Shown one piece after another: positions 1 to 7,935 of a DNA stretch of 64,000 bases. The number at the start of each line of letters is the position of its first letter. The first letter of the stretch is position 1. Position numbers and translations under genes: made by a program. The notes beneath the pieces were generated by a model, which ran no database searches, had not been told where the DNA came from, and worked only from the letters and a program-made list of their open reading frames with translations. The stretch is from Pseudomonadota bacterium (GTDB taxonomy: Bacteria > Pseudomonadota > Gammaproteobacteria > Steroidobacterales > Steroidobacteraceae). Location: the NCBI GenBank assembly GCA_021816775.1, contig JAKAXA010000009.1, forward strand, positions 1 through 64,000, in the 5' to 3' direction.

Positions 1-62
1 CACCATCCCGCATGATGATCGATCCACCCCATCCCCAAGACCGACCGCCGTCCTCGGCAGCC

Positions 63-119
63 CCAGGCTCACACCTCGCTGGAATCACGCCCCCTGCTCC
101 AGGCTCATACCTCGTTGGA
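63..119. repeat. Imperfect 21-bp direct repeat pair upstream of rpmE
   Basis: Two 21-base copies beginning CCAGGCTCA lie at 63-83 and 99-119 and differ at two positions, both C to T. Their starts are 36 bases apart. They fall in the 232 bases before rpmE, where I see no convincing gene. They could be a regulator-binding pair or a remnant of a dispersed repeat. Nothing else in the window matches them. Confidence 0.5.
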
Positions 120-232
120 CAAGACTGGCGCTTGAGGCCGAGCGCCACTCCGGCTAAACTCCGCGCCCTTTCACTGAAACTCAGGCCGCAGGCCGCCGCG
201 CGCGGTCTGCCCCGTATCCGAGCCACCGCCCT

Positions 233-445
233 ATGAAAGCCGCCATCCATCCCGAGTATCACGAGATCACGGTTACCTGTACCTGCGGCAACTCGTTCAA
301 GACGCGCTCCACGCTGGATCACGACCTGCAGGTGGAAGTGTGCTCGAACTGCCACCCGTTCTACACCGGCAAGCAGAAGATCGTCGACACCGCCGGCCGG
401 GTGGACAAGTTCCGCAAGAAGTACGGCGTCCCCGCCCCCAAGTAA
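233..445 (+). CDS. rpmE: 50S ribosomal protein L31 (zinc-binding type)
   Basis: This 70-residue protein is the large-subunit ribosomal protein L31. It matches the E. coli protein along its whole length, including the IHP start region, the GHDL-like centre (here DHDL), CHPF-TGKQ and the RVD-F tail. Cysteines at 16, 18, 37 and 40 are the zinc ligands that mark the zinc-containing form, as opposed to the zinc-free YkgM-type paralogue. The ATG has no recognisable Shine-Dalgarno sequence just upstream. The gene stands alone, with unassigned sequence before it and an unknown membrane protein gene 162 bases downstream. Confidence 0.97.
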   Translation: MKAAIHPEYHEITVTCTCGNSFKTRSTLDHDLQVEVCSNCHPFYTGKQKIVDTAGRVDKFRKKYGVPAPK

Positions 446-607
446 TCCGGGCCCGCTGCCTGTGCGGCGCCGCGGCATGCGGCCGTGGCGCGGCCTGCGG
501 GATCCCGTGTTTCCGAGACTCATCCGTTTCCGGACGGTACAGCCGGAACCGCCCGGCGCCGGCGCTGTCTCATCCGCGGGGTCGCTGACGCCGGAAAGGG
601 GGAGGGC

Positions 608-1318
608 GTGGACGCGCGGCGCGCGCGCAATACCAGGAAGATCCTGCTCTTTGCCGCCGTCGCATGCGCGCACGCCCTGCTGATCGCGCTGCTGCTCAGC
701 GAAACGCAGACCTTTTCTCTCGTCGGCGCCAACGTGGCGCCGATCCGCGTCTTCCTGTTCCGACCAGCTCACCGCCGGCGCCGGCTGATCGTGCCGCCGA
801 CGAGGCTGCGGGCGTTGACCGTGCCGGTGAGGCCGATCACCGCGCCGATCACGCTGACTCTTGCGGCCATCAGCCGTCCATTGCGCGCCGCCCGGCCCAT
901 CAACTGGGGCCAGGCGGCGCGCCTCGCCGTGCACTCGATTCTCAAGCGCCGACAGCCGCTGACCATCGGCTTTCCCAAGGGCGCGCACAGCGTCTCCGCG
1001 CTGCACTCGGCGGCTTCCGGAATCCGCTCACAGGGCCGTCAGTCCTACCGCACCGCCACGGGCCAGCGGGTCGCACGCAGCAGCGGCAACTGCTACCTGG
1101 AGTCGGGCCCGGCGCCGCTCGATGCCTCGCAGCTCGAGGAGCAGGCGCAGATGTCGCGGGTGGTGTGCTCGAGCTCGCAGCGCGGCCCCTCGCCGGACAA
1201 CCTGTTCAAGAGCCTGCCGGCGTACCAGCGCTATCACACCCTGCCGCCGCTGGCGGTGCATCCGCGCCACCGCGCGAACATCCGGCGCAAGCGCCCCGTA
1301 CCACCGCCTGAGCCTTGA
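608..1318 (+). CDS. Predicted single-pass inner-membrane protein of unknown function
   Basis: A 236-residue protein is read from the GTG at 608, which follows a purine-rich GGGGGAGGG tract. The open frame extends further upstream to 485, but that part reads as low-quality arginine-rich sequence. After a basic start (residues 1-11) there is one hydrophobic segment, about residues 12-30 (ILLFAAVACAHALLIALLL). A long Arg/Pro-rich region predicted to lie outside the cytoplasm follows. Near the C-terminus are two cysteines, in the contexts GNCYLE and VVCSSS. The architecture resembles TonB-like or sporadic periplasmic anchor proteins, but I see no TonB C-terminal domain. The function is unknown. 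Confidence 0.55.
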   Translation: MDARRARNTRKILLFAAVACAHALLIALLLSETQTFSLVGANVAPIRVFLFRPAHRRRRLIVPPTRLRALTVPVRPITAPITLTLAAISRPLRAARPINWGQAARLAVHSILKRRQPLTIGFPKGAHSVSALHSAASGIRSQGRQSYRTATGQRVARSSGNCYLESGPAPLDASQLEEQAQMSRVVCSSSQRGPSPDNLFKSLPAYQRYHTLPPLAVHPRHRANIRRKRPVPPPEP

Positions 1319-1392
1319 GGCCGGCCGGACCGGCCGTCGGCGGGCGCTTGCGCCGCCTCACGGGTGCGCGGGCAGCGCATTCGGGCCCGGGC

Positions 1393-2100
1393 TTATCTCG
1401 TCAGATAGCGTGACAGCCCGGCGTACAGCAGCGCGAGCAGCCCGGTGAGGTAGATGCCGTCGAAGGTGCCGGCGCCGCCGATCGATGCGACCGGCGCGCC
1501 GAGCGCCGACACCGAGGGCAGGTTGAGCAGGTCGGCCCCGATCAGCACACCGCAACTGCCGCTGATGTAGGCGAGCGGCGCCGCGCGGCGGCGCGTCAGG
1601 GCGAGCGCGATGATGGCCGTCACGCTCGCCGGCACGAATATCGGCAGCGCGATGCCAAAGCCGGGCACCGGCCGGGCGAGCAGATGGCACACGGCGGCGA
1701 CACACGCGGTGGCGATTGCCGCCAGGACGTACAGCTCGTGTTTCACCAGCAGGTAGAGCGAGAGCCCGACCGGGATCACCGCGCCCCCGAGGTTCACGGC
1801 GATCATCGTTGCGCGGGTCTGGCGAACCACCGGGATCACATAGGTCATGCCGAAGAAGCGAATCTCGTCGGCCGTGATGATGCGATGCGCCGGCAAATAC
1901 GCCACCGGAATGTTGACGTAGCTGCCGACCAGCGAGAGGCCCAGGATCACGAGCAGCGCAGCCTCGCTGATCTGCATCGTCTCGGACGCATAGCGCAGCA
2001 TCCGCAGCGCGACCAGCACGCCCATCACCGCCAGCAGTGCGGTGAGGATCAGCAGGAACGGCAGCGTGATCGGGAAGTATTGGAAATCTGAGACAGGCAT
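1393..2100 (-). CDS. DUF1614 family multi-pass membrane protein
   Basis: A 235-residue protein made mostly of hydrophobic segments, about seven by eye. The conserved parts resemble the DUF1614 family: a central GLSLVGSYVNIPV stretch, then FFGMTYVIP, NLGGAVIPVGLSLYL, and a C-terminal GSCGVLIGADLLNLP followed by SIGGAGTFDGIYLTG. The glycine-rich C-terminal block with conserved acidic residues suggests a membrane protease- or permease-like fold, but the family has no established function. The start at 2100 (MPVSDFQYF) was chosen because the open frame further upstream to 2676 is proline/arginine-rich and lacks membrane character. It is transcribed away from the broken GGDEF gene. Confidence 0.8.
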   Translation of the reverse strand: MPVSDFQYFPITLPFLLILTALLAVMGVLVALRMLRYASETMQISEAALLVILGLSLVGSYVNIPVAYLPAHRIITADEIRFFGMTYVIPVVRQTRATMIAVNLGGAVIPVGLSLYLLVKHELYVLAAIATACVAAVCHLLARPVPGFGIALPIFVPASVTAIIALALTRRRAAPLAYISGSCGVLIGADLLNLPSVSALGAPVASIGGAGTFDGIYLTGLLALLYAGLSRYLTR

Positions 2101-2340
2101 CGCGAGGGTCGTCTGATCCGAATTGCGTCGCCGTGCGTTCTCATACGCGTGAGCCTGAGGGTATTCTGTTCGAGACTCTGCCCGCCCACAAGCGCGCTGC
2201 TCCCGTTGCCGCAGCGCCAGCGGCGCGCGGGCCGGAACGCGTCGCGACTGCGCCCGACCCGCACTCGCCGGCCAACGAGGCGATTTTGCCACTGACGTCA
2301 ATGCGCGCCGTGCGCCGATGATCCGCCCGGATCGCACCGC

Positions 2341-3225
2341 ATCGGCCGCCGGCGGCAAACACGGCCGCAATCCGAACGGCTTGACGATCTTCCCCGGTGG
2401 GGGCTTCGGCGCGAACCCACGGTCTTCTACTTCGCCTCGCTCCTGCTGTTGCGACAGGCGGGCATGGGCATCGCTGCGCACGTGGCCTTGCACGCGTACG
2501 GAGTATTGCCTGTGGTTGCCATGGCGGGCCGGGGGCATTTCCGCTGACCATCCTCGAGACCTCGGTGCTCGCCGCGCCCATCGGGCTCGGGGAGCTGCTC
2601 GCGCTGCGGTTTCATCTCGGCGCGTCCCTGCCGGGCGGCGCCGACGCCGTCTGGCTGCCGGTGCTGATGGCGGCAATCGCGCTCACCGTCGCCGTGAGTC
2701 AGCTCGGCTTTGCGCTGGCGCTCGTCACGCAGCCGCTGCAGGACCCGCTGACCGGCTGTGACTCGCGTGCCCGCATCAAGGCGATCCTCGAGCTGCGCTT
2801 CAAGGTGTCGGCGCGGTACGGCTCGCCGCTCGCCATGGCGTTCGTGGATCTGGATGAGCTCAAGATGGTCAAAGACCAGTACCGACACCAAGCGAGCGAT
2901 CGCGTGCTGGCCGAGGCGGCGCGCAGGATCCGCGCGCCGCTGCGCGATGCCGACTGCGTCGGCCGCGGGGGGCGGCGAGGCATTCTTCGTGGTCCTGCCC
3001 GCAAAGTCGGGCGGCGCGGCCACGCACTGCATGGAGGCGCTTCGCGCCCGTGGGCTGGGTAGGCGGCCGAACGCCCAGGCGAGCACGGGCAGCGCCGGGG
3101 TCGCGCAGAGAACTGCGGATGGGTGCGCAGGCTGGGCTTCGCTGGTTCGTATTGCCGATCAGCGCACGTATGCCGCCAAGAGCGCCGGGCGCAATTGCGT
3201 CGTGGGCCCCCCGCTCGAGCGCTCG
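2341..3225 (+). pseudogene. Broken membrane-anchored GGDEF (diguanylate cyclase) gene
   Basis: Pieces of one protein appear in alternating frames. The first piece (about 2341-2530) carries a hydrophobic segment (TVFYFASLLLL). The second, one frame over (about 2535-2966), carries further hydrophobic segments and the first half of a GGDEF domain (DPLTG, then FVDLDELK). The third returns to the first frame after about 2967 with GGEAFFVVLP and the closing ADQRTYAAKSAGRN. Both shifts fall at G runs (2531-2535 and 2967-2972), so base-calling errors are possible. The domain is also decayed: GGDEF reads GGEAF, and the Asn and Gly of the usual FK-x-x-ND...GH segment read as Lys and Arg. Activity is unlikely even if the frame were repaired. 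Confidence 0.75.
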
Positions 3226-3660
3226 TGCGCGGTTGCGCCGAACGGTGCAGCGCTCATGGGTAATTGCGCGCATCTTGAGGCCGCGCCGCGGCGGCCTCTG
3301 CGTGTGCTTGCGGCGGGTGTGTGCCGGCTGCCGTGCGCCGGTGCGGCCCGTGACGGTTTCGGGGCGCGGCGCCGACTGACGAGGACGGATCACCGGCAGC
3401 GCGTGAGCACGGGAGCGACGACGTGCCCGGGTTGCCCCGAGGGCGAGGCGGCCGGCACAGCCGGCGCGCGGCCCCTGCCGTCAGTCAACCCGGCGCAGGG
3501 GGATGGTGCCGTCAAGCCCTCTCTTGCTCCGCCTTGTGGCGCCCGCGCCCGCCGTTGCCTAGACTGAGGTGGCACGGCCCCATGGATCGCGCCGTCTTTC
3601 GAACGCGCTCGACCCGCGATCCGCCCAGGAGCGCACGACCGGAACGTAACGGAGACCGTC
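3226..3660. other. Gap without a convincing gene
   Basis: This stretch follows the decayed GGDEF domain and precedes the pRiA4b ORF-3-like gene. Open frames exist on both strands but are compositionally GC-driven and show no motif. The only useful signal is GGAGA at 3651-3655, a good ribosome-binding site for the ATG at 3661. Confidence 0.5.
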
Positions 3661-4263
3661 ATGGCAAAACCGCCGGCACCGAAAGCCGTGGTCCTGCGCG
3701 TCGAGCTGCTGGAAGTGACGCCCCTCGTGTGGCGCCGGGTACTGGTGCCTGACAACTGGACGCTCGCGGCCCTGCATCATTACCTGCAGTGGGTGATCGG
3801 CTGGGCGGACTCCCACGCGCACGAATTCGAGGTGGGTGCCGGCCTGGTGGCACCGGACTGGTGGATCCAGGAGGCGGGCGCTGACGAGGACACCAGTCGC
3901 TATCGGGACGAGCGGCAGGTCTCGCTCGCTGCCGTCGTGGCAGAGCTGGGGGTGCGGGGACAATTCCAGTACTGCTACGACATGGGCGACGGCTGGGAGC
4001 ATCGGATCATCATCGAGTCCGCACTGCCCGCGAAAGTCGGCGAGCCGGCTCTGCCGCTGTGCGTCGCCGGCGAGAACGCCTGCCCGCCGGAGGACGTCGG
4101 CGGTCCGCACGGCTACACCCGATTCCTCGAGATCCTCGCTGACCGTCAGCACGAGGAATACGCGGACACGGCGCACTGGATCGGCGGTGTGTTCGACCCG
4201 AAGGGATTCGATCTGAACCGGATCAACCGGGATTGGAAGGGCCGCAAGGGCCGCGGCCGCTGA
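3661..4263 (+). CDS. Plasmid pRiA4b ORF-3 family protein
   Basis: This 200-residue soluble protein belongs to the pRiA4b ORF-3 family, recognised by the N-terminal RVELLEVTPLVWRRVLVP, the helix around LAALHHYLQWVIGW, the central FQYCYDMGDGWEH, and CPPEDVGGPHGY with a C-terminal FDPKGFDLNRIN. The family is widespread on plasmids and in accessory regions. It is often linked with toxin-antitoxin or SEC-C-type proteins, and its biochemical role is unknown. GGAGA lies five bases before the ATG. The gene stands alone, 71 bases from the left boundary repeat of the yicC-anchored island but outside it. Confidence 0.85.
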   Translation: MAKPPAPKAVVLRVELLEVTPLVWRRVLVPDNWTLAALHHYLQWVIGWADSHAHEFEVGAGLVAPDWWIQEAGADEDTSRYRDERQVSLAAVVAELGVRGQFQYCYDMGDGWEHRIIIESALPAKVGEPALPLCVAGENACPPEDVGGPHGYTRFLEILADRQHEEYADTAHWIGGVFDPKGFDLNRINRDWKGRKGRGR

Positions 4264-4334
4264 CCTGCGCTGGCGGCGCAACGGCTGACTCGAATTGCCG
4301 CCGGCGGGCATGCGGTCGGCCCGATTGCCATCGA

Positions 4335-4362
4335 CGCTATTCCGCGTTCTGCACCTGCTCGC
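4335..4362 (+). repeat. Left boundary repeat (att-like copy of the yicC 3' end)
   Basis: The 28 bases match 9212-9239 at 27 positions; base 4343 is C where 9220 is G. In the yicC copy the segment includes the stop codon and the last codons of the gene, so this copy is the displaced gene end expected after integration. Outside these limits the two loci do not match. Confidence 0.85.
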
Positions 4363-4400
4363 AGTGGCTAGGTCTATCCATTTGATTTATAGAGCTTTTA

Positions 4401-4436
4401 CGTAGCTTACGCCAGGGCAGCTACGGATTCAGCTAC
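4401..4436. repeat. Inverted repeat CGTAGCT / AGCTACG with an extra half-site
   Basis: CGTAGCT at 4401-4407 pairs with AGCTACG at 4419-4425 across 11 bases, and another AGCTAC lies at 4431-4436. The cluster is in the AT-richer 175 bases between the left boundary repeat and the first island gene. Possible roles are recombinase arm-type sites, a transfer-origin stem or a regulator operator. The sequence alone does not decide between them. Confidence 0.45.
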
Positions 4437-4482
4437 AGTGCCTTCCGAGGCGGTCCTGCTTCTGGCGCGCGCCACCCGACTA

Positions 4483-4539
4483 CGCAGCGTACTGCGAAGC
4501 TCGACGGCACGGATGACTTCGTAGTATATTGCGTAGTAT
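4483..4539 (+). promoter_or_regulatory. Candidate leaderless promoter and operator of the island
   Basis: TCGACG at 4501-4506 and TATATT at 4525-4530 are separated by 18 bases and form a plausible sigma-70 promoter. The predicted transcript start is at about 4537, essentially on the ATG at 4538, which has no Shine-Dalgarno sequence. This suggests a leaderless mRNA. Overlapping it are a perfect CGCAG-N4-CTGCG inverted repeat (4483-4496) and two direct copies of CGTAGTAT (4520-4527 and 4532-4539), 12 bases apart. These are possible sites for autoregulation by the winged-helix protein encoded downstream. Confidence 0.45.
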
Positions 4540-5905
4540 GCAACTTGAGGACCTGCTGCGCCAAAACGAAGGGAAGACGCTCGAGTTCAAGCGCGACCTC
4601 TCTTCGCCGGCCCCAGCGCTGCGGACCTTGGTTGCGTTTGCCAATTCGGCGGGTGGCCGGCTCGTGATCGGCGTGGAGGATCGTACCCGCGCTGTCATCG
4701 GGGTCAAGGCTCCGCTGGATCTCGAAGAGCGGCTGGCGAACCTGATCTCCGATTCCATAGAGCCGCGCCTGGTGCCGGAGATCGAGATTGTGCCCTGGCG
4801 TAAGACGCAGGTCATGGTGGCGACCGTGCATCCGAGCGGCTCGAGGCCCCACCACATCAAGGCCGACGGGCCAGTGCGGGGCACCTACGTGCGGCTGGGC
4901 TCGACCAACCGGCAGGCCGATGCCGCCCTGATTGCTGAGCTTGGACGACGGACGACCACGGGAACCTTCGACGAACAGCCGATTCCCGATCTGGACTCCG
5001 AAGCCATCGACTTCGCAGCTGCTTCGCAGTGCTTTGCCGAACAGCGTTCCCTGCGACGGCAGGATCTCGAGGCACTTGGCTTGGTCTGGCGCCATCAGGG
5101 CCGCACGGTGCCAACCGTTGGGGGGCTGCTGCTCTTCGGGCGGGAGCGGCTCTCGAGGTATCCGGATGCCTGGATCCAGGCCGGCCGGTTTGCGGGGACG
5201 GATCGGACGGAACTCGTCGATCGAGCGGACCTGACCGAGTACCCGGTGACCGCGCTCGAGCAAGCCGTATCGTTCGTCGAGCGCAACACGCGCCTCGGCA
5301 TGAGCATCGGTCGCCTGCAGCGCCGTGATGTGCCCGCGGTCCCTCCGGCAGCGTTGCGCGAGGCGCTGGTGAATGCCCTAGTGCACGCCGACTATGCCCA
5401 GCGCGGCGCCCCCATTCGAGTGGCCATATTCGACGATCGTGTAGAGGTTGAGAACCCCGGTATCCTGCTGCCGGGCCTTACGATCGAAGAATTGCGCGAG
5501 GGGCTCTCCCGTGTACGCAATCGCGTGCTGGCTCGAGTCTTCAATGAACTGGGGCTGATTGAGCAATGGGGAACGGGCATCCAGCGGATGACGGACGCGT
5601 GTACCCGTGCCGGCCTTCCCGAACCAGAGTTCGCAGAAGTGGGACTGCGCTTCCGCGTCACTTTGAGGACAGAACCGATCGGTCCCGCCTCTGTCGATTC
5701 CACCGAGAAACGGATCTTGGAATACGTTGCCGAGGGCAACGGTCGCTCCACGGCCGCGATCGCGAAGCACATCGGGCTCTCGACGCGTGCCACTCAGAAC
5801 CGCCTTTCGGCGCTCGAGAAGCGCGGATTGATTGCCGTGGTGGGATCGGGACCGAGGGATCCGCGGCGGCGGTGGCATTCAGCAAAGAGGGCTACCACGC
5901 CATGA
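4538..5905 (+). CDS. AlbA_2 (Schlafen-like)-HATPase-winged helix protein, COG2865 type
   Basis: A 455-residue protein with three parts. Residues about 1-125 form an AlbA_2/Schlafen-like domain with LEFKRD near residue 15 and FANSAGGRLVIGVED at 34-48. Residues about 265-375 form a HATPase_c_4 module (REALVNALVHADY, NPG at 306-308, GTGIQRM at 345-351). Residues about 388-450 form a winged helix (AAIAKHIGLSTRATQNRLSA). Such proteins are annotated as transcriptional regulators or 'ATP-dependent DNA helicase RecG-related', but there is no helicase domain. The family recurs in phage-defence and mobile regions. The ATG at 4538 is preferred over the TTG at 4529 because it matches the usual N-terminus. 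It is the first gene of the island and may sense a nucleic acid or nucleotide and control the module. Confidence 0.85.
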   Translation: MQLEDLLRQNEGKTLEFKRDLSSPAPALRTLVAFANSAGGRLVIGVEDRTRAVIGVKAPLDLEERLANLISDSIEPRLVPEIEIVPWRKTQVMVATVHPSGSRPHHIKADGPVRGTYVRLGSTNRQADAALIAELGRRTTTGTFDEQPIPDLDSEAIDFAAASQCFAEQRSLRRQDLEALGLVWRHQGRTVPTVGGLLLFGRERLSRYPDAWIQAGRFAGTDRTELVDRADLTEYPVTALEQAVSFVERNTRLGMSIGRLQRRDVPAVPPAALREALVNALVHADYAQRGAPIRVAIFDDRVEVENPGILLPGLTIEELREGLSRVRNRVLARVFNELGLIEQWGTGIQRMTDACTRAGLPEPEFAEVGLRFRVTLRTEPIGPASVDSTEKRILEYVAEGNGRSTAAIAKHIGLSTRATQNRLSALEKRGLIAVVGSGPRDPRRRWHSAKRATTP

Positions 5906-5988
5906 ACCGTGCATCTCCCGCCCGCCGACAAGTTTGCCCTTTGTTGCCCATTGCACGATCCTTTTATACGGCTCTGTGAGCTGTCGCC

Positions 5989-7935
5989 ATGATCGTCTAC
6001 CAGAACAATAAGACGGGATTTCTTCACGACGCATTCAGCAAGGACATCGAGGATCTGGTGCTGCGGGACTTCAGGGCGCGCACCGGTCGAGCCGTGGCGC
6101 GCGCGGAGGTGCGATCATGGAAGGAATCTCTCCTCGCTGTGGCAAAGGTCCTTAACGACGAGGCAATTCCAGCGGACTGTGGGATCGCCATCGAATATGG
6201 CATCCCGCAGACCTCGAAGCGGATCGATGTCATCGTCACCGGAGAAAGCAGCGAGCGCGTCGAGCAGCTCATCATCATCGAACTCAAGCAGTGGGAAAGC
6301 GCTCGGAAGACGGACAGAGACGGAATTGTCAGCACGCGTTTTGCACAAGGTGAAGCCGAAGTCAGTCATCCGTCCTATCAGGCATGGTCGTACGCGTCGC
6401 TCCTAGGAAACTTCAACGAGACGGTGTATGAGGGAGGAGTAGCGCTTCATCCGTGCGCGTATTTGCACAACTACACGGATGACGGGGTGCTGACGGATTC
6501 GTTTTACGCGCATCACGTGTCTCTCGCGCCACTCTTCCTGAAGGGGGAGCGGGAAAGGGCAAAGCTCCGGGAATTCCTGAGGCAGCACGTCCGGTACGGG
6601 GATCGGCGATCGCTGCTGTATCGGATCGAGAATGGACGGATCCGACCGTCGAAGGGGTTGGTCGAGAGCCTCAATGGCATGCTGGCCGGCAAGCCCGAAT
6701 TCGTCCTGGTGGACGACCAGAAGGTGGTCTACGAAACGGCATTGTCCGTGGCGAGACAGGCTACCGCTCATTCAAAGCAGGTCGTAATCGTCGAAGGCGG
6801 GCCCGGCACTGGGAAATCGGTGGTCGCTGTCAATCTGCTGGTGGCCCTGACAGGGCGGCGCCTTGTGGCTAAATACGTTACCAAGAACGCTGCCCCACGC
6901 GCGGTATTCGAGAGCGTCCTGGTCGGGACACACCGAAAGTCTCAGATCTCGAACTTGTTCTGCGGATCGGGGGCATTCACGCAGACGCGCGCGAATACGT
7001 TCGATGCGCTGATCGTCGACGAGGCGCACCGACTCAACGAGAAATCCGGGCTCTACGGCAACCTTGGCAACAATCAGATTCAGGAACTCATCGGCGCGGC
7101 GAAGTGCTCGATTTTTTTTCTGGACGAAGACCAGCGGGTGACCTTCAAGGACATCGGGGAGAGAACGCAGATCGAGTGCTTCGCGCGCGAAGCGAGGGCG
7201 CAGGTCACGACGTTACAGCTTGCGTCGCAATTTCGATGCAGCGGGTCGGACGGATACCTGGCGTGGCTTGACGGCACTCTCGGAATTCGGCCGACAGCCA
7301 ACGACAAGCTCGACGTCGGGGAGTTCGACTTCCGGATATTTGGGTCTCCTGAGCACCTGCGGCGAGAGATCGTCGAACGGAACCAGAGCCGTAACAAAGC
7401 TCGAATGGTGGCGGGATACTGCTGGGACTGGCGCAGTCGCAAAGATCCCTCAGTGCAGGATGTCGAGTTCCCGGAGCACGGCTTTGCCATGCGATGGAAT
7501 CTAACGAAGGACGGGGGCCTTTGGATGGTTGCTCCCGAATCCGTAAGCGAGATCGGCTGCATACATACGAGCCAGGGCCTGGAAGTGGACTACATCGGTG
7601 TGATCGTGGGCCCGGATCTCGTCTTGCGGGGAGGCCGCGTGACCGCAGAGCCCGAGATGCGATCTGCGCATGATAAGTCGCTGAACGGATACAAGAGCCT
7701 GTTGGGGACCGATCCCGTGAAGGCGAAGCGAAAGGCCGAGCTGATCATCAAAAACACCTATCGAACGCTGATGACCCGGGGGATGAAGGGGTGCTACGTG
7801 TACTTCACAGACAAGGCGCTGGAGCAGTTCGTACGGTGTCGGTTGGTCTACAGTTGGCAGGGCACGGAGGGCCTGCTGAAAGTTGCTCAACGCGTCGTGC
7901 CCTACGGCATTGAGCCGGACTCCGACAGCAGCTGA
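5989..7935 (+). CDS. PD-(D/E)XK nuclease-like / DUF2075 (SF1-like) helicase fusion
   Basis: A 648-residue protein. The N-terminal 250 residues resemble a PD-(D/E)XK nuclease: RIDVIV with Asp80, then IIIELKQW with Glu98 and Lys100. A DUF2075 P-loop helicase-like domain follows, with Walker A GPGTGKS at 271-277, Walker B LIVDEAHRL at 341-349, FFLDEDQ at 376-382, a Q-F-R segment near 414-416, TSQGLE at 527-532 and the arginine-bearing TYRTLMTRGMKG near 590-601. DUF2075 domains resemble group-III Schlafen helicases and occur in defence loci. It starts 83 bases after the previous gene. TTGTTG (5941) and TATACG (5965) could form a separate weak promoter. The stop overlaps the next start by one base, implying coupled translation. 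A DNA-processing role is inferred. Confidence 0.82.
   Translation: MIVYQNNKTGFLHDAFSKDIEDLVLRDFRARTGRAVARAEVRSWKESLLAVAKVLNDEAIPADCGIAIEYGIPQTSKRIDVIVTGESSERVEQLIIIELKQWESARKTDRDGIVSTRFAQGEAEVSHPSYQAWSYASLLGNFNETVYEGGVALHPCAYLHNYTDDGVLTDSFYAHHVSLAPLFLKGERERAKLREFLRQHVRYGDRRSLLYRIENGRIRPSKGLVESLNGMLAGKPEFVLVDDQKVVYETALSVARQATAHSKQVVIVEGGPGTGKSVVAVNLLVALTGRRLVAKYVTKNAAPRAVFESVLVGTHRKSQISNLFCGSGAFTQTRANTFDALIVDEAHRLNEKSGLYGNLGNNQIQELIGAAKCSIFFLDEDQRVTFKDIGERTQIECFAREARAQVTTLQLASQFRCSGSDGYLAWLDGTLGIRPTANDKLDVGEFDFRIFGSPEHLRREIVERNQSRNKARMVAGYCWDWRSRKDPSVQDVEFPEHGFAMRWNLTKDGGLWMVAPESVSEIGCIHTSQGLEVDYIGVIVGPDLVLRGGRVTAEPEMRSAHDKSLNGYKSLLGTDPVKAKRKAELIIKNTYRTLMTRGMKGCYVYFTDKALEQFVRCRLVYSWQGTEGLLKVAQRVVPYGIEPDSDSS

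Noticed and set aside
12-236. A 74-codon frame upstream of and overlapping rpmE
   Set aside because: It is proline/arginine-rich with no motif, and it reads through the direct repeats. It looks like a GC-driven chance frame.
7112-7119. Eight-T run inside the DUF2075 helicase gene as a slippage or frameshift site
   Set aside because: The frame runs intact through it and encodes the conserved FFLDEDQ motif. A similar T8 run at 24817-24824 is within the intact DUF2244 gene.
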